DNA from: Pseudomonadales bacterium
GTDB lineage: Bacteria > Pseudomonadota > Gammaproteobacteria > Pseudomonadales > UBA7434
Direction: 5' to 3'
DNA: 64,000 nucleotides
Assembly (NCBI GenBank): GCA_028223755.1
Contig: JAOIUY010000008.1
Location: forward strand, 1 to 64,000
Below the pieces are notes generated by a model that made no database searches, was not told the DNA's origin, and worked only from the letters and a program-made list of their open reading frames with translations. The translations under genes and the position numbers were made by a program. Below are positions 8,396 to 19,114 of the stretch, piece after piece; positions within the stretch are counted from its first letter, which is position 1, and every line of letters begins with the position of its first letter.

Positions 8396-8878
8396 CTAAA
8401 ACGGAATATCATCATCCCAATCGTCACCACCGGCTGGCGCCACTGCTGCCTGAGGTTGCTGAGGAGCCTGTTGTGGCTGTGACTGACGTGGTGCTTGCTG
8501 GAATTGCTGACCACCAGCTGGCTGGCCTTCGCCCATACCACGACTATCAAGCATCTGTAACTCACGAGCAAAGATATCGGTCGAATAACGATCTTGACCG
8601 GTTTGCTTATCTTGATACTTACGTGTACGCAATGAGCCTTCGATATAAACCTTAGAGCCTTTGTTTAAATATTGAGCAGCTATCTCAGCCAAGCGGCCAT
8701 TAAAAACGACACGATGCCATTCAGTACGCTCTTTTTGCTCGCCAGTCTGCTTATCCTTCCAGCCTTCAGAGGTAGCCACGCTAATATTGGTTAATGAACC
8801 GCCGTCGGGAAACGAGCGACTCTCTGGGTCTTGCCCTAAATTACCTACCAATATCACTTTGTTAATGCCACGCGCCAT
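8396..8878 (-). CDS. ssb: Single-stranded DNA-binding protein
   Basis: Tetrameric OB-fold protein coating single-stranded DNA in replication, recombination and repair. At 160 residues it has the standard order. The OB domain is residues 1-110 ([56 protein letters not shown]). A glutamine/proline/glycine-rich linker follows, then the acidic partner-binding tip DDWDDDIPF. It is divergent from uvrA, the arrangement seen in E. coli and Pseudomonas relatives, where a LexA operator lies between the two. Confidence 0.97.
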   Translation of the reverse strand: MARGINKVILVGNLGQDPESRSFPDGGSLTNISVATSEGWKDKQTGEQKERTEWHRVVFNGRLAEIAAQYLNKGSKVYIEGSLRTRKYQDKQTGQDRYSTDIFARELQMLDSRGMGEGQPAGGQQFQQAPRQSQPQQAPQQPQAAVAPAGGDDWDDDIPF

Positions 8879-9082
8879 AGTCTCTCTCCGCTTTTACGGT
8901 TTAATTAATTTGAGCAACAATATATACGATTCGCGTGCTCAGCTCCACAATCTTAACGCGCTAATCACACTCTATTTTGAAACACTATTTCTAAACACTC
9001 TCAACCAGTCATCCTTCTAGCAATAATTCGATCTAAAACCACACTTAGCTTTGCTATCACCGGCCCCGCTCTTTATAATTTC

Positions 9083-9098
9083 CTGTTTTGCGCTGCAG
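9083..9098. promoter_or_regulatory. Degenerate LexA (SOS) box candidate between ssb and uvrA
   Basis: CTGT (9083-9086), eight bases and GCAG (9095-9098) differ by one base from the gammaproteobacterial LexA core CTGT-N8-ACAG. The site is 124 bases before the uvrA ATG. In E. coli this same divergent spacer carries the SOS operator controlling both genes, which supports the call, but the match is imperfect. The rest of 8879-9222 shows no other element I can support. Confidence 0.35.
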
Positions 9099-9222
9099 AA
9101 TTTAATGCGCCCTTTGAATGGCTCAAAAGTGAATTGATATGAGCCGTATATGACTTAAGGGCGTATATACACTATTAATCTGCAGCCTATCCCAACCCTT
9201 GAACGCAACCAGTGAAAAAAGC

Positions 9223-12213
9223 ATGGATAAAATTGTTGTCCGCGGTGCCCGCACCCACAACCTCAAAGATATCAATTTAGAATTACCCCGCGATAGCTTT
9301 ATTGTGATTACTGGATTATCAGGCTCGGGAAAATCGTCGCTAGCCTTTGATACCTTATACGCTGAAGGACAACGTCGCTATGTCGAGTCGCTATCGACCT
9401 ATGCGCGCCAATTCTTATCGCTGATGGAAAAGCCGGATGTTGATCATATTGAGGGTTTGTCACCGGCTATTTCGATTGAGCAAAAATCAACATCGCACAA
9501 CCCCCGCTCCACCGTCGGCACCATTACTGAAATCTATGATTACCTGCGCTTATTATTTGCCCGTGCAGGGACACCGCAGTGCCCAACGCATCACTTAAAA
9601 CTAGAGGCACAGACTATTAGCCAAATGGTCGATGCCGTACTCGTCCTGCCTGAAGGCAGCAAAGTGATGCTACTGGCGCCAATTATCAAAGACCGAAAAG
9701 GCGAGCACTTAAAACTGTTTGATAAACTCAAACAAGAAGGCTTTGTCCGTGTTCGCGTCGACGGTGAAATCTACGATATCGACGAACTACCCGCCTTAAA
9801 GAAAAACAACAAACACTCGGTCGATGTCGTGGTCGATCGCTTTAAAGTGCGCGATGATTTAAAACAGCGAATAGCTGATTCCTTTGAAACCGCGCTTGGC
9901 CTTGCCGAGGGTGTCGCTTGCATCGCTTTTATGGATAGCGATCCAAACGACGAAACAAGCAAAGATATGGTTTTCTCGGCCAACTATGCTTGCCCCGAAT
10001 GTGGTTATAGCCTTAACGAATTAGAACCAAGATTATTTTCATTTAATAACCCCGCCGGTGCTTGCCCTGACTGCGACGGTCTAGGCGTTAAACAATATTT
10101 TGATGTTGATCGCGTCGTGCAATACCCCGACTCAAGTCTTGCCGAGGGTGCTATTCGCGGCTGGGATAAACGCAGCGTTTATTATTTTCATATGCTGACA
10201 TCGCTGGCTGAACATTTTGATTTTTCTATTGATGCCCCTTTCAATTCACTGAGTAAAAAACATCAAGAAACCATCCTCTATGGCAGCAAAGAGGAAGTGG
10301 CTTTTTCTTATGTCAATGATCGTGGCGATACCTTTAAACGCACACATGCATTTGAAGGTATTATCCCGAACATGGAGCGCCGCTATCGCGATACACAATC
10401 GCAAATGGTGCGCGATGATTTAACAAAATTTATTAGCAACCAGCGCTGCCCCTCTTGTGATGGCTCACGACTTCGACGCAGTGCAAGGCATGTATTTATT
10501 GATGGGTTAAACTTACCGCAAATTACTGCGATGCCCGTTACCGAAGCCTATGAATACTTTGGCAAGCTAAAACTACCGGGTAAGCGCGGAAAAATCGCCG
10601 AAAAAATCGTTAAAGAAATTCATCAACGTTTAGAATTTTTAGTCGATGTTGGACTTAATTATTTAACGCTGGACCGCAATGCTGATAGCTTATCGGGCGG
10701 TGAAGCGCAGCGTATACGATTGGCCAGCCAAATTGGCGCTGGGCTTGTCGGCGTTATGTATATTCTGGATGAACCGTCTATAGGTCTTCATCAACGTGAT
10801 AACGAACGTCTACTCAAAACATTGACGCGCTTAAGAGATCTAGGTAATACCGTGATCGTGGTAGAGCATGATGAGGATGCCATCCGACAAGCTGACTATG
10901 TTGTTGATATCGGTCCAGGTGCCGGCGTCCATGGCGGTGAGATCGTTGCTAAAGGCAGTATCGATCACATCATGCGTACGTCAAAATCAATTACCGGACA
11001 ATACTTATCAGGTAAAAAAGCCATTGCTGTTCCTGACAAGCGACATCCAGTTGACCCTAAAGAGCAAATCGTTTTATCCGGTGCCACTGGCAACAATCTT
11101 AAAAACGTTGATATTAATATCCCATTAGGTTTGCTCACCTGTATTACAGGCGTATCGGGCTCAGGTAAATCGACACTGATTAATGGCACGCTCTACCCCG
11201 CTGCAGCCACTGCTTTAAATGGCGCAACGACATTAAAGCCCGCACCGTATAACAGCATTGAAGGTTTAGAGAAGCTCGATAAATGTATTGATATCGACCA
11301 AAGCCCAATTGGCCGCACACCCCGATCAAACCCAGCCACTTATACCGGCATCTTTACACCGGTGCGCGAGCTATTTGCTGGTACACAAGAAGCTCGTACC
11401 CGTGGCTATAAACCCGGTCGCTTTAGCTTTAACGTCAAGGGAGGTCGCTGTGAGGCCTGCCAGGGCGATGGCGTCATCAAAGTAGAAATGCACTTTTTAC
11501 CCGATGTCTATGTCCCCTGTGACGTTTGTAAGGGTAAGCGCTATAACCGCGAAACGCTTGAAGTCACTTATAAAGGCAAAAACATTTATGAAGTTCTAGA
11601 TTTGACGGCGGAAGACGCCTCAGAATTTTTTGCTGCCATCCCGGTGATTGCTAAAAAATTGCAAACGCTCTTAGATGTTGGCCTGTCCTATGTCAAACTC
11701 GGGCAGGCAGCGACAACACTCTCGGGTGGTGAAGCCCAAAGGGTTAAGCTTGCCAAAGAGTTATCCAAACGTGATACCGGTCGCACGGTATATATTCTTG
11801 ATGAGCCAACAACGGGCTTACACTTTGCTGACATTCAGCAACTATTAACCGTACTCCACCACTTGCGTGATCGCGGCAATACCATTGTTATTATCGAACA
11901 CAATCTCGACGTGATTAAAACGGCTGACTGGGTGATTGACCTAGGCCCCGAAGGCGGCAGTGGCGGCGGACAAATCATTGCTGAGGGAACACCGGAAATG
12001 GTTGCCAAACAAAAGCAATCGCACACCGGTAGATTTTTAAAATCACTACTTCAACCAGCGTCTAGTGCAAAGGTCTCTGCTAAAAAAGCACCGGCTAAGA
12101 AGGCTTCTCCTAAAAAGCCACCGACTAAAAAGGCCGCTATTAAGAAAGCCGCGCCTAAAAAATCAGAGGCTAAAAAAGCTAAACCAAAAAAATCGGCAAC
12201 AAAGAAAAAATAG
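9223..12213 (+). CDS. uvrA: Excinuclease ABC subunit A with basic C-terminal tail
   Basis: DNA-damage recognition ATPase of nucleotide excision repair, loading UvrB at lesions. Both ABC ATPase modules are present: Walker [13 protein letters not shown] and [14 protein letters not shown] signatures [12 protein letters not shown] and [12 protein letters not shown], and CxxC zinc modules ([37 protein letters not shown]). The start is placed at ATG 9223 because [14 protein letters not shown] aligns with the usual N-terminus; an upstream in-frame TTG at 9199 would add eight residues. The last 50 or so residues (from about 12058) are a run of AKK/PKK units not found in E. coli UvrA. A bidirectional terminator follows. 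Confidence 0.97.
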   Translation: MDKIVVRGARTHNLKDINLELPRDSFIVITGLSGSGKSSLAFDTLYAEGQRRYVESLSTYARQFLSLMEKPDVDHIEGLSPAISIEQKSTSHNPRSTVGTITEIYDYLRLLFARAGTPQCPTHHLKLEAQTISQMVDAVLVLPEGSKVMLLAPIIKDRKGEHLKLFDKLKQEGFVRVRVDGEIYDIDELPALKKNNKHSVDVVVDRFKVRDDLKQRIADSFETALGLAEGVACIAFMDSDPNDETSKDMVFSANYACPECGYSLNELEPRLFSFNNPAGACPDCDGLGVKQYFDVDRVVQYPDSSLAEGAIRGWDKRSVYYFHMLTSLAEHFDFSIDAPFNSLSKKHQETILYGSKEEVAFSYVNDRGDTFKRTHAFEGIIPNMERRYRDTQSQMVRDDLTKFISNQRCPSCDGSRLRRSARHVFIDGLNLPQITAMPVTEAYEYFGKLKLPGKRGKIAEKIVKEIHQRLEFLVDVGLNYLTLDRNADSLSGGEAQRIRLASQIGAGLVGVMYILDEPSIGLHQRDNERLLKTLTRLRDLGNTVIVVEHDEDAIRQADYVVDIGPGAGVHGGEIVAKGSIDHIMRTSKSITGQYLSGKKAIAVPDKRHPVDPKEQIVLSGATGNNLKNVDINIPLGLLTCITGVSGSGKSTLINGTLYPAAATALNGATTLKPAPYNSIEGLEKLDKCIDIDQSPIGRTPRSNPATYTGIFTPVRELFAGTQEARTRGYKPGRFSFNVKGGRCEACQGDGVIKVEMHFLPDVYVPCDVCKGKRYNRETLEVTYKGKNIYEVLDLTAEDASEFFAAIPVIAKKLQTLLDVGLSYVKLGQAATTLSGGEAQRVKLAKELSKRDTGRTVYILDEPTTGLHFADIQQLLTVLHHLRDRGNTIVIIEHNLDVIKTADWVIDLGPEGGSGGGQIIAEGTPEMVAKQKQSHTGRFLKSLLQPASSAKVSAKKAPAKKASPKKPPTKKAAIKKAAPKKSEAKKAKPKKSATKKK

Positions 12214-12256
12214 AAAAAAAACTCAATATCAGTAAACAATAATAAAATTTAGCCAT

Positions 12257-12287
12257 AAAAAAAGCCGAGATAAACTCGGCTTTTTTT
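12257..12287. terminator. Bidirectional terminator between uvrA and rplQ
   Basis: Perfect stem GCCGAG (12264-12269) and CTCGGC (12275-12280) around a five-base loop. It is flanked by seven A upstream and seven T downstream, so it is an intrinsic terminator on both strands. It would end the uvrA transcript on the plus strand and the alpha operon on the minus strand. Confidence 0.9.
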
Positions 12288-12301
12288 ATGCAAACTAAAA
12301 A

Positions 12302-12703
12302 TTACTCGTCATCGAAATCATCATCAAAATCGATGGCATCGTTTTGTGGACGATCGACTAATTCAACGTAGGCCATTGGTGCTTTATCACCAGTTCGAAA
12401 GCCACATTTTAAAATGCGAATATAACCACCTGGGCGCGCATCGTAGCGTGGGCCAAGCTCAGAAAAAAGCTTACCAACAACATCTTTGCTACGAGTACGA
12501 TCGAATGCTAAACGGCGGTTAGCAACACTATCTTTCTTCGCTAAAGTAATGAGAGGCTCGGCAAAACGACGAAGCTCTTTTGCTTTAGGCAAAGTAGTGC
12601 GAATCATTTCATGCTCAACCAATGAATTAGTCATGTTGCGAAACATCGCTTTACGATGTGAAGCATTTCGGTTGAGCTGTCTGCCAGTATGACGATGACG
12701 CAT
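12302..12703 (-). CDS. rplQ: 50S ribosomal protein L17
   Basis: 133-residue large-subunit protein located near the exit tunnel. [20 protein letters not shown] at the N-terminus and the conserved [18 protein letters not shown] and [16 protein letters not shown] segments identify L17. It has an acidic tail (DFDDDFDDE). It is last in the alpha operon, 58 bases after rpoA, and its transcript ends at the 12257-12287 hairpin. Confidence 0.98.
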   Translation of the reverse strand: MRHRHTGRQLNRNASHRKAMFRNMTNSLVEHEMIRTTLPKAKELRRFAEPLITLAKKDSVANRRLAFDRTRSKDVVGKLFSELGPRYDARPGGYIRILKCGFRTGDKAPMAYVELVDRPQNDAIDFDDDFDDE

Positions 12704-12761
12704 GGCAAGGTTTCCTGTTAATACTAAAAAAGTTAAAACTAAACGTTAAAGGCCTATGCAA

Positions 12762-13763
12762 TTAAGCAAGAATTTTATCGTCGTTACGTAGACTCGCTGG
12801 CGGCCAATTATCAAGGCGTAAACCTAATGATAATCCTCTAGACGCTAGCACATCTTTAATTTCTGTCAGTGATTTCTTACCAAGGTTAGGCGTTTTTAAT
12901 AGCTCAACCTCTGTACGTTGTACTAAATCACCAATGTAGTAAATATTTTCTGCTTTCAAACAGTTTGCTGAACGAACCGTTAACTCTAAATCATCAACTG
13001 GACGCAATAAGATAGGATCAATCTCTTCTTCTTGCTGCGCTGGCTCAAGTTCTTTCTCGCCTTCAAGGTCAACAAATACTGCAAGCTGCTGCTGCAGGAT
13101 AGTGGCCGCACGACGAATCGCTTCTTCAGAATCTAACGTACCGTTAGTTTCTAAATCGATAATTAATTTATCAAGGTCAGTACGCTGCTCAACACGAGCA
13201 CTGTCAACCACATATGATACGCGACGAACAGGGCTATAAGATGCATCTAACTGTAAGCGGCCAATCGCTTTTGATTCTTCGTCATCAGTTTGACGTGAAT
13301 CTACTGGCTGGTAACCACGACCTGTTGTCACTGTCAGTTTCATTGACAATTCACCCGTACCATTTAAGTGGGCGATGACATGATCAGGGTTTTTAATTTC
13401 AATTTCATGATCAAGTTGAATATCGCGAGCCGTTACAACACCAGGGCCCTTTTTATTCAAAGTTAATACTGTTGAATCACGGTCATTCATGATCACTGAA
13501 ACACCCTTAAGATTAAGGAGTATCTCAATAACATCTTCTTGAACACCTTCAATGGCACTGTACTCATGAAGTACGCCATCAATCTCTACGTCACTGATAG
13601 CTGCACCAGGCATAGAAGATAAAAGAATTCGACGAAGCGCATTCCCTAAAGTGTGACCAAAACCGCGCTCTAACGGTTCTAATGTAATTTTTGCTCGCGT
13701 TTCACTGAGCTCTACAACATCGATAAGACGTGGTGTAAGAAAATCGCTGCCTGCACTTAGCAT
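12762..13763 (-). CDS. rpoA: RNA polymerase subunit alpha
   Basis: Dimerises to start core polymerase assembly and contacts UP elements and activators. At 333 residues it has the usual size. The N-terminal assembly domain has [21 protein letters not shown]; the C-terminal domain has [20 protein letters not shown] and [16 protein letters not shown], with the Arg, Asn and Lys used for DNA contact retained. The linker contains an acidic [11 protein letters not shown] stretch. It is separated from rpsD by an unusually long 243-base spacer. Confidence 0.98.
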   Translation of the reverse strand: MLSAGSDFLTPRLIDVVELSETRAKITLEPLERGFGHTLGNALRRILLSSMPGAAISDVEIDGVLHEYSAIEGVQEDVIEILLNLKGVSVIMNDRDSTVLTLNKKGPGVVTARDIQLDHEIEIKNPDHVIAHLNGTGELSMKLTVTTGRGYQPVDSRQTDDEESKAIGRLQLDASYSPVRRVSYVVDSARVEQRTDLDKLIIDLETNGTLDSEEAIRRAATILQQQLAVFVDLEGEKELEPAQQEEEIDPILLRPVDDLELTVRSANCLKAENIYYIGDLVQRTEVELLKTPNLGKKSLTEIKDVLASRGLSLGLRLDNWPPASLRNDDKILA

Positions 13764-14006
13764 ATCGTTACCTGTATTTGATAAACTGATTTCTGGACTG
13801 TGTTTCTACATCGAATAAGTGAGGACACAGCCTCTAAAACTTATTCCTTTACCCAATATTATTGTTAACCACATTCTTTTTTTAGGACTACAGAAAACGC
13901 AAAAAACAAACTGAGCTTTCTTACTATATATCTAAAACAAGTGGCTAAAACTAACAGTGGGCGTGGCTCGCGCATACAGCAGCAAACCACATAGAAACCA
14001 CGCTTA
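13764..14006 (-). promoter_or_regulatory. Long structured rpsD-rpoA spacer
   Basis: In most gammaproteobacteria this spacer is only tens of bases. Here, reading minus, a GCGTGG/CCACGC pair (13998-14003 with 13961-13966) forms right after the rpsD stop. A second hairpin (about 13795-13832, with GTGT/ACAC arms) lies some 30 bases before the rpoA start. It may hold an RNA processing site, a partial attenuator or an internal promoter; none is proven. No T-run follows either stem. Confidence 0.4.
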
Positions 14007-14627
14007 TTACTTGGAGTACAACTCGACTATCAAGCTCTCATTGATCTCCGAGGGCAAGTCAGCACGTTCTGGCGCTGCTTTGTAAGTCCCTGCAAAACTA
14101 CTTTCGTTGATATCAATCCAATCAACGTGACCACGTTGCGCCGCTAGCGACATAGCCGCCTGAATGCGCAGTTGCTTCTTAGCACGCTCACGAACCGATA
14201 CAACATCACCGACTTGAACCTGATATGAAGCGATGTTAACGACTTGATCATTAACAAGAATTGAACCGTGTGAAACTAATTGACGAGCTTCAGCACGAGT
14301 CGCACCAAAACCAATACGATAAACAACATTATCTAAACGACCTTCTAACATCTGAAGCAAGTTTTCACCCGTTGCTCCCTTCTGCTTTGCCGCTTTCTTA
14401 TAATAATTACGGAACTGCTTTTCTAGCACTCCATAAAGGCGTCTAACTTTTTGCTTTTCCCGTAACTGAACACCGTAATCAGATAAACGACCGCGACGAG
14501 CACCGTGCACACCTGGCACAGCTTCGGGCTTACATTTACTATCTAATGAACGCACACCACTCTTCAAGAAGAGGTCAGTACCTTCACGACGGGCTAATTT
14601 ACAGGTTGGGCCTAAATATCGAGCCAT
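14007..14627 (-). CDS. rpsD: 30S ribosomal protein S4
   Basis: 206-residue primary 16S rRNA-binding protein that starts 30S assembly. In E. coli it is the translational repressor of the alpha operon. [21 protein letters not shown] and the S4 RNA-binding domain ([28 protein letters not shown], about residues 93-120) are present. Cys at residues 9 and 31 is noted, without a full zinc motif. It probably represses rpsM translation here too, through the leader described at 15540-15810. Confidence 0.98.
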   Translation of the reverse strand: MARYLGPTCKLARREGTDLFLKSGVRSLDSKCKPEAVPGVHGARRGRLSDYGVQLREKQKVRRLYGVLEKQFRNYYKKAAKQKGATGENLLQMLEGRLDNVVYRIGFGATRAEARQLVSHGSILVNDQVVNIASYQVQVGDVVSVRERAKKQLRIQAAMSLAAQRGHVDWIDINESSFAGTYKAAPERADLPSEINESLIVELYSK

Positions 14628-14737
14628 AATATGTGATCCTGCGGATTCCTGATTCTATTAAAAACTAATTGTTTTTTACTTTCATGAGCTGAAAACAGCT
14701 CGCTAAATTTTTATACTCTACGTTTCTCTTTAACCTA

Positions 14738-15130
14738 TTAAACTCTACGTTTCTTAGGTGGACGACAGCCATTATGTGGAATCGGCGTTACGTCAGTAAT
14801 GCTATTGATGTTGTAACCACAGCTATGCAAAGCACGCACTGCTGATTCACGACCTGGACCAGGTCCTTTTACTTCAACATCAAGGTTTTGCAAACCGAAC
14901 TCTTTGGCTGCATTGCCCGCACGCTCAGAAGCTACCTGCGCAGCAAACGGCGTACTTTTACGAGAACCACGAAAACCAGAACCGCCAGCGGTAGCCCATG
15001 AAAGCGCATTACCTTGACGATCAGTAATCGTAATGATCGTGTTATTAAATGACGCATGAATATGCGCGATACCATCAGCAACGGTTTTTTTGATCTTTTT
15101 ACGCGTGCCTTGAGAACCTGGGTTTGCCAT
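14738..15130 (-). CDS. rpsK: 30S ribosomal protein S11
   Basis: 130-residue protein of the 30S platform, near the mRNA exit. [18 protein letters not shown], the [21 protein letters not shown] block and the C-terminal [20 protein letters not shown] are textbook S11. It lies 52 bases after rpsM and 110 bases before rpsD in the alpha operon. Confidence 0.98.
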   Translation of the reverse strand: MANPGSQGTRKKIKKTVADGIAHIHASFNNTIITITDRQGNALSWATAGGSGFRGSRKSTPFAAQVASERAGNAAKEFGLQNLDVEVKGPGPGRESAVRALHSCGYNINSITDVTPIPHNGCRPPKKRRV

Positions 15131-15182
15131 TTACCTTACTTCCTGCGTATTTCGCTAAGAGAATATGTTTACTAAACCAATC

Positions 15183-15539
15183 TTACTTACGGATTGGTTT
15201 ACGCGGACCTTTACGAGTACGCGCATTGGTTTTTGTTCGCTGGCCACGTAATGGCAAGCTTCTACGATGTCGAAGGCCGCGGTAACAACCTAAATCAAGC
15301 AAACGCTTGATGTTCATTGATACTTCACGACGTAAATCACCTTCAACCGATAATTTCGCTACTTCATTTCGAAGACTATCAACCTCAGCTTCTGTCAACG
15401 AGCTGATTTTAACGGCAGGATCAATACCTACTGTTTTACACAGATTATGAGCTGAAGTTCTTCCAACCCCATAAATATAGGTCAGTGCGATCACTGTGTG
15501 CTTATGATCAGGGATGTTGACTCCGGCTATACGGGCCAT
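15183..15539 (-). CDS. rpsM: 30S ribosomal protein S13
   Basis: 118-residue head protein contacting tRNA and the large subunit. [26 protein letters not shown] and the basic tail [22 protein letters not shown] are diagnostic. It is the first gene of the alpha operon here, because a promoter and a leader of about 270 bases separate it from rpmJ. A GGAGAG ribosome site precedes the ATG. Confidence 0.98.
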   Translation of the reverse strand: MARIAGVNIPDHKHTVIALTYIYGVGRTSAHNLCKTVGIDPAVKISSLTEAEVDSLRNEVAKLSVEGDLRREVSMNIKRLLDLGCYRGLRHRRSLPLRGQRTKTNARTRKGPRKPIRK

Positions 15540-15810
15540 TAAAACTCTCCAAAATTGGGCTATAGTATTAAACAGTATTTAATCAATTAGGCGTTTTAGC
15601 AGCCCCATTATTAGGCTATTTAAACGCTAATTGGCTTGCGCTAGGCTAGATTCACCATCGACTGGTGATTTTCGACCTATAAACCGTGAATAAAAAACCA
15701 CTGTTTACGCAAACTAAAAAAAAAAAATATAATAAAATCAATGAATTAAGCATAAAAACCGACCCAATTCATCCCTTAATCTTCTTACTATGCTGAGCAC
15801 TGCAAAAAAG
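15540..15810 (-). promoter_or_regulatory. Structured alpha-operon mRNA leader (candidate S4 target)
   Basis: Reading minus from the predicted start near 15810, three structures appear. First, an ATGAATT/AATTCAT stem (15772-15741) with a run of 12 T (15727-15716) shortly after. Second, a TCACCA/TGGTGA hairpin (15652-15668). Third, a long near-perfect hairpin: CAATTA and GCGTTT arms at 15633-15622 pair with 15596-15584, and extra pairs close an inner stem. The rpsM start follows about 45 bases later. In E. coli S4 binds a folded rpsM leader; a similar role here is inference. Confidence 0.5.
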
Positions 15811-15817
15811 GCGCGGT

Positions 15818-15846
15818 AGAATACCCCCCGCACGACAAAAAATCAA
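15818..15846 (-). promoter_or_regulatory. Alpha-operon promoter
   Basis: On the minus strand TTGATT (15846-15841), a spacer of exactly 17 bases and TATTCT (15823-15818) make a good sigma70-type promoter. It is followed by the GC-rich discriminator ACCGCGCC, typical of stringently controlled ribosomal promoters. It begins 29 bases after the rpmJ stop, so rpsM-rpsK-rpsD-rpoA-rplQ can be transcribed independently of the spc genes. Confidence 0.65.
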
Positions 15847-15874
15847 TCACAGTTCGAGCAATACACAGCGGCAA

Positions 15875-15991
15875 TTAACCTTGACGCTGCTTATGACGTG
15901 GTTCTGCACTACAAATGACTCGAACCGCACCTTTGCGACGAATAATTTTGCAGTTACGGCATATCTTCTTAACCGAGGCACGCACTTTCAT
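15875..15991 (-). CDS. rpmJ: 50S ribosomal protein L36
   Basis: A 38-residue gene between secY and rpsM. The translation [20 protein letters not shown], then [18 protein letters not shown], is classic L36 of the zinc-binding type, with ligands Cys11, Cys14, Cys27 and His33. It completes the spc operon order. A zinc-free paralogue may exist elsewhere, as in many gammaproteobacteria, but it is not in this window. Confidence 0.97.
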   Translation of the reverse strand: MKVRASVKKICRNCKIIRRKGAVRVICSAEPRHKQRQG

Positions 15992-16062
15992 AACAATCTC
16001 CAATTTGGCCGACACTGACATTAACTGTCTATTTATCCGCCACAACAATTCTATCTGTCAAA

Positions 16063-17403
16063 TTATTTGGGGCTTAAACCGCTACCGCCAAAGTTCTTTA
16101 AATTCGCTTTCTTCATGACCGAATCATATTGATTCGACATTAAATGTGACTGCACCTGAGACATAAAATCCATCACAACCACTACAACGATCAGTAACGA
16201 TGTACCACCTAAATAGAACGGTACATTGGCAAACACCTGTAAGAATTGAGGCATTAAACAAATACCCGCCATATACAGAGAGCCAAACATGGTTAGACGC
16301 GTCAGCACGCCATCAATATACTCCGCTGACTGCTTACCCGGACGAATCCCCGGAATAAACGCACCTGAACGCTTCAGGTTATCTGCTACTTCATCAGGGT
16401 TAAACATCAACGCCGTGTAAAAGAAGCAGAAGAAAATAATAAACGCGGTAAACAACAACACGTTAAGTGGTTGGCCTGGGCTAATATAGAGCGCTAACTC
16501 TTGTAACCACTCGCCACCTGCACCGCCCGATGATTGACCAAACCACTGGGCAATCGAAGCGGGAAACAACAATATGCTAGAAGCAAAAATTGCTGGAATA
16601 ACACCAGCCATATTGACCTTTAAAGGCAAGTGGCTAGTTTGTGCTGCAAATACTTTTCGGCCTTGCTGGCGCTTAGCGTAATTAACCGTGATTCTTCTTT
16701 GACCGCGCTCAATACGCACAATAAAGAAGATCAACGCTATCGCTAAAAACAACACGCCTAATAGCAATAACAAGTTCATTTCACCTTGTCGTGCCTGCTC
16801 AAGCGATTGGAAAATAGCTGCAGGCAATCCTGCAACAATTCCGGCAAAGATTAACAAGCTAATACCGTTACCAATGCCACGCTCCGTAACCTGCTCACCT
16901 AGCCACATCATAAATACGGCGCCTGTTACTAATGAAATAACAGCGGGTAAGTAAAAAGTCATTCCGGCTACGTAAGAGAGCCCTTGATTAGCAAGACCGG
17001 CTGACATACCTGCCGCTTGAATCAATGCTAGAGCAACCGTTAGATAACGCGTGTACTGTGTAATCTTACGACGACCCGACTCACCTTCTTTCTTAAGCTG
17101 GCTAAGGTGGTCACTGACCGAACCCATTAACTGCATAATAATCGAGGCCGAGATATACGGCATGATACCCAATGCCAATATACTCATGCGTTCCAGTGCA
17201 CCACCGGAAAACATATTAAACATATCCAGAATCGTACCTTCATTCTGGTTGAACATATCGGCTAAGCGATCAGGATTAATGCCAGGTACTGGAATATGCG
17301 TACCAATCCGGTAAATAATAATCGCCAACAATACAAAGCGTAAACGAGCCCATAGCTCACTAAGGCCTGACTGTGCGTTGGGAGATAATCCGGGCTTTGC
17401 CAT
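16063..17403 (-). CDS. secY: Protein translocase subunit SecY
   Basis: Forms the protein-conducting channel of the inner membrane with SecE and SecG. The 446 residues contain ten membrane helices. Visible marks are the plug region after [35 protein letters not shown], the cytoplasmic loop with [14 protein letters not shown], and [30 protein letters not shown]. It follows rplO after 89 bases in the spc operon. Confidence 0.98.
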   Translation of the reverse strand: MAKPGLSPNAQSGLSELWARLRFVLLAIIIYRIGTHIPVPGINPDRLADMFNQNEGTILDMFNMFSGGALERMSILALGIMPYISASIIMQLMGSVSDHLSQLKKEGESGRRKITQYTRYLTVALALIQAAGMSAGLANQGLSYVAGMTFYLPAVISLVTGAVFMMWLGEQVTERGIGNGISLLIFAGIVAGLPAAIFQSLEQARQGEMNLLLLLGVLFLAIALIFFIVRIERGQRRITVNYAKRQQGRKVFAAQTSHLPLKVNMAGVIPAIFASSILLFPASIAQWFGQSSGGAGGEWLQELALYISPGQPLNVLLFTAFIIFFCFFYTALMFNPDEVADNLKRSGAFIPGIRPGKQSAEYIDGVLTRLTMFGSLYMAGICLMPQFLQVFANVPFYLGGTSLLIVVVVVMDFMSQVQSHLMSNQYDSVMKKANLKNFGGSGLSPK

Positions 17404-17492
17404 AATCTAATTTCTTAAATCACTCATCACTGAGCTAAGTGTATAAATAGCGGCGCCAATAAATACACCGCTACGCCTACTGTTCTTAAACG

Positions 17493-17939
17493 TTACTCTT
17501 CTATCTTGCCGCCAGCCGCTTCAATTGCTTGACGAGCACCTTTCGATACACGCAAACCTTTAACAGTAACTGCTTTAGATATTTCACCCTGCAAAAACAC
17601 TTTAGCTTGCACGATGTGATGACCAACTAAACCTGCAGCTTTAAGTGCTGCTAAGTCGATAACATCAGCTTCAATATTTGCTAGCTCAGCAACGCGCACC
17701 TGATCACTAACGCGACCAATACGCGAAGTAAAACCGTACTTAGGTAAACGTTTCTGCAAAGGCATCTGACCACCCTCGAAACCTGGACGAACACTACCGC
17801 CAGAACGAGACTTTTGACCTTTATGACCACGGCCACAGGTTTTACCCAAGCCACTGCCGATACCACGACCAACGCGTCTTGCGCGGTGTCTTGCACCGTC
17901 CGCAGACTTGATAGTATTTAATCGCATCAATTCGCTCAT
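17493..17939 (-). CDS. rplO: 50S ribosomal protein L15
   Basis: 148 residues, a late-assembling large-subunit protein. The glycine/arginine-rich N-terminal extension ([25 protein letters not shown]) and [18 protein letters not shown] identify it. The start codon shares one base with the rpmD stop (17939), so the two are translationally coupled. Confidence 0.98.
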   Translation of the reverse strand: MSELMRLNTIKSADGARHRARRVGRGIGSGLGKTCGRGHKGQKSRSGGSVRPGFEGGQMPLQKRLPKYGFTSRIGRVSDQVRVAELANIEADVIDLAALKAAGLVGHHIVQAKVFLQGEISKAVTVKGLRVSKGARQAIEAAGGKIEE

Positions 17940-18130
17940 TATTTTGCTTCCTCGACACTCACAAGGTAGTGCACTTGATTAATCATGCCGCGGTTTGACG
18001 GCGTATCATCAACGGTTACAACGTGATTAATACGACGCAGACCCAAACCCCTTAAACAGGATTTATGCGATTTCAAACGACCCGCGCTACTGCGCGTTTG
18101 TTTGACTGTGATGGTTTTTTCACTTGCCAT
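17939..18130 (-). CDS. rpmD: 50S ribosomal protein L30
   Basis: 63-residue large-subunit protein. [20 protein letters not shown] and [22 protein letters not shown] match bacterial L30. It lies between rpsE and rplO in the usual spc order and shares one base with rplO. Confidence 0.97.
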   Translation of the reverse strand: MASEKTITVKQTRSSAGRLKSHKSCLRGLGLRRINHVVTVDDTPSNRGMINQVHYLVSVEEAK

Positions 18131-18179
18131 GAGTCTAAGCTCCGATCACTCACTAAAATACATTTCTGACAACGTCAGC

Positions 18180-18689
18180 TTATGCAGTAATTTCTCCAAC
18201 TGACTTACCACGTTTTGCCGCAATATCATCGGGCGAACGCATATCAGTTAAACCTTTAATTGTTGCGCGTACTACGTTAGCTGGGTTAGTTGAACCGTAA
18301 CACTTAGCTAGAACGTTATGAACGCCTGCAACTTCTAACACAGCTCGCATCGCACCACCGGCAATAACGCCAGTACCTTCAGATGCAGGCTGCATATAAA
18401 CTTTTGAAGCGCCGTGATTTGCACGAACAGGATACTGCAGCGTACCGTCAGTCAATTGAACATTGACCATGTTACGACGCGCAGACTCCATCGCTTTTTG
18501 GATCGCTATCGGCACTTCACGCGCCTTACCACGACCAAAGCCGACCTTACCATTACCATCACCAACAACAGTGAGAGCAGTAAAGCCGAATACACGACCA
18601 CCTTTAACTACTTTAGCAACGCGGTTAACCTGAACCAGCTTTTCCTGTAGGCCTTCTTCGTTGTCTTTGTTTTGCTCGTTAAACGCCAT
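18180..18689 (-). CDS. rpsE: 30S ribosomal protein S5
   Basis: 169 residues, important for decoding fidelity and mRNA unwinding at the entry site. It has the N-terminal double-stranded RNA-binding fold ([28 protein letters not shown]) with the spectinomycin-loop region. The C-terminal domain has [31 protein letters not shown]. Ten bases after rplR. Confidence 0.98.
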   Translation of the reverse strand: MAFNEQNKDNEEGLQEKLVQVNRVAKVVKGGRVFGFTALTVVGDGNGKVGFGRGKAREVPIAIQKAMESARRNMVNVQLTDGTLQYPVRANHGASKVYMQPASEGTGVIAGGAMRAVLEVAGVHNVLAKCYGSTNPANVVRATIKGLTDMRSPDDIAAKRGKSVGEITA

Positions 18690-18698
18690 ACCGATACC

Positions 18699-19049
18699 CT
18701 AGAATTCCAGACCTGCTTCACGCGCGGCATCTGCCAACGCTTTAACTCGACCGTGATATTTATAACCACTACGGTCAAAAGATACTTCACTTACACCTGC
18801 TGCTTTTGCGCGCTCTGCAATCATAGCGCCAACGGCTTTTGCCGCATCAACGTTGCCGGTGCTTCCACTGCGAAGTGATTTATCCAATGTCGAAGCCGAA
18901 GCTAAGACCTGATCACCATCAGCAGAAATAATTTGCGCATAAATATGTCGAGGTGTGCGATTCACACTCAGGCGACTAGCACCTAAGTCTCGCATTTTTA
19001 CTCGACTACGACGTGCTCGTCGTATTCTGGCAATTTTTTTGTCACTCAT
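18699..19049 (-). CDS. rplR: 50S ribosomal protein L18
   Basis: 116 residues, binds 5S rRNA with L5 and L25. The basic N-terminus [20 protein letters not shown], then [23 protein letters not shown] and [26 protein letters not shown], are standard L18. It is in the normal spc operon position between rplF and rpsE. Confidence 0.98.
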   Translation of the reverse strand: MSDKKIARIRRARRSRVKMRDLGASRLSVNRTPRHIYAQIISADGDQVLASASTLDKSLRSGSTGNVDAAKAVGAMIAERAKAAGVSEVSFDRSGYKYHGRVKALADAAREAGLEF

Positions 19050-19114
19050 CTCAAAACCTTTATCGTACGTGTTTCAAACTGTCTGCATGGTCGGTTAATT
19101 AACCTGACCTCAAA

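Noticed and set aside
15716-15727. Run of 12 A (T in the alpha-operon RNA) as a simple intrinsic terminator for rpmJ
   Set aside because: The nearest stem ends 13 bases before the T-run, so it is not a standard terminator. It is kept only as part of the leader finding.
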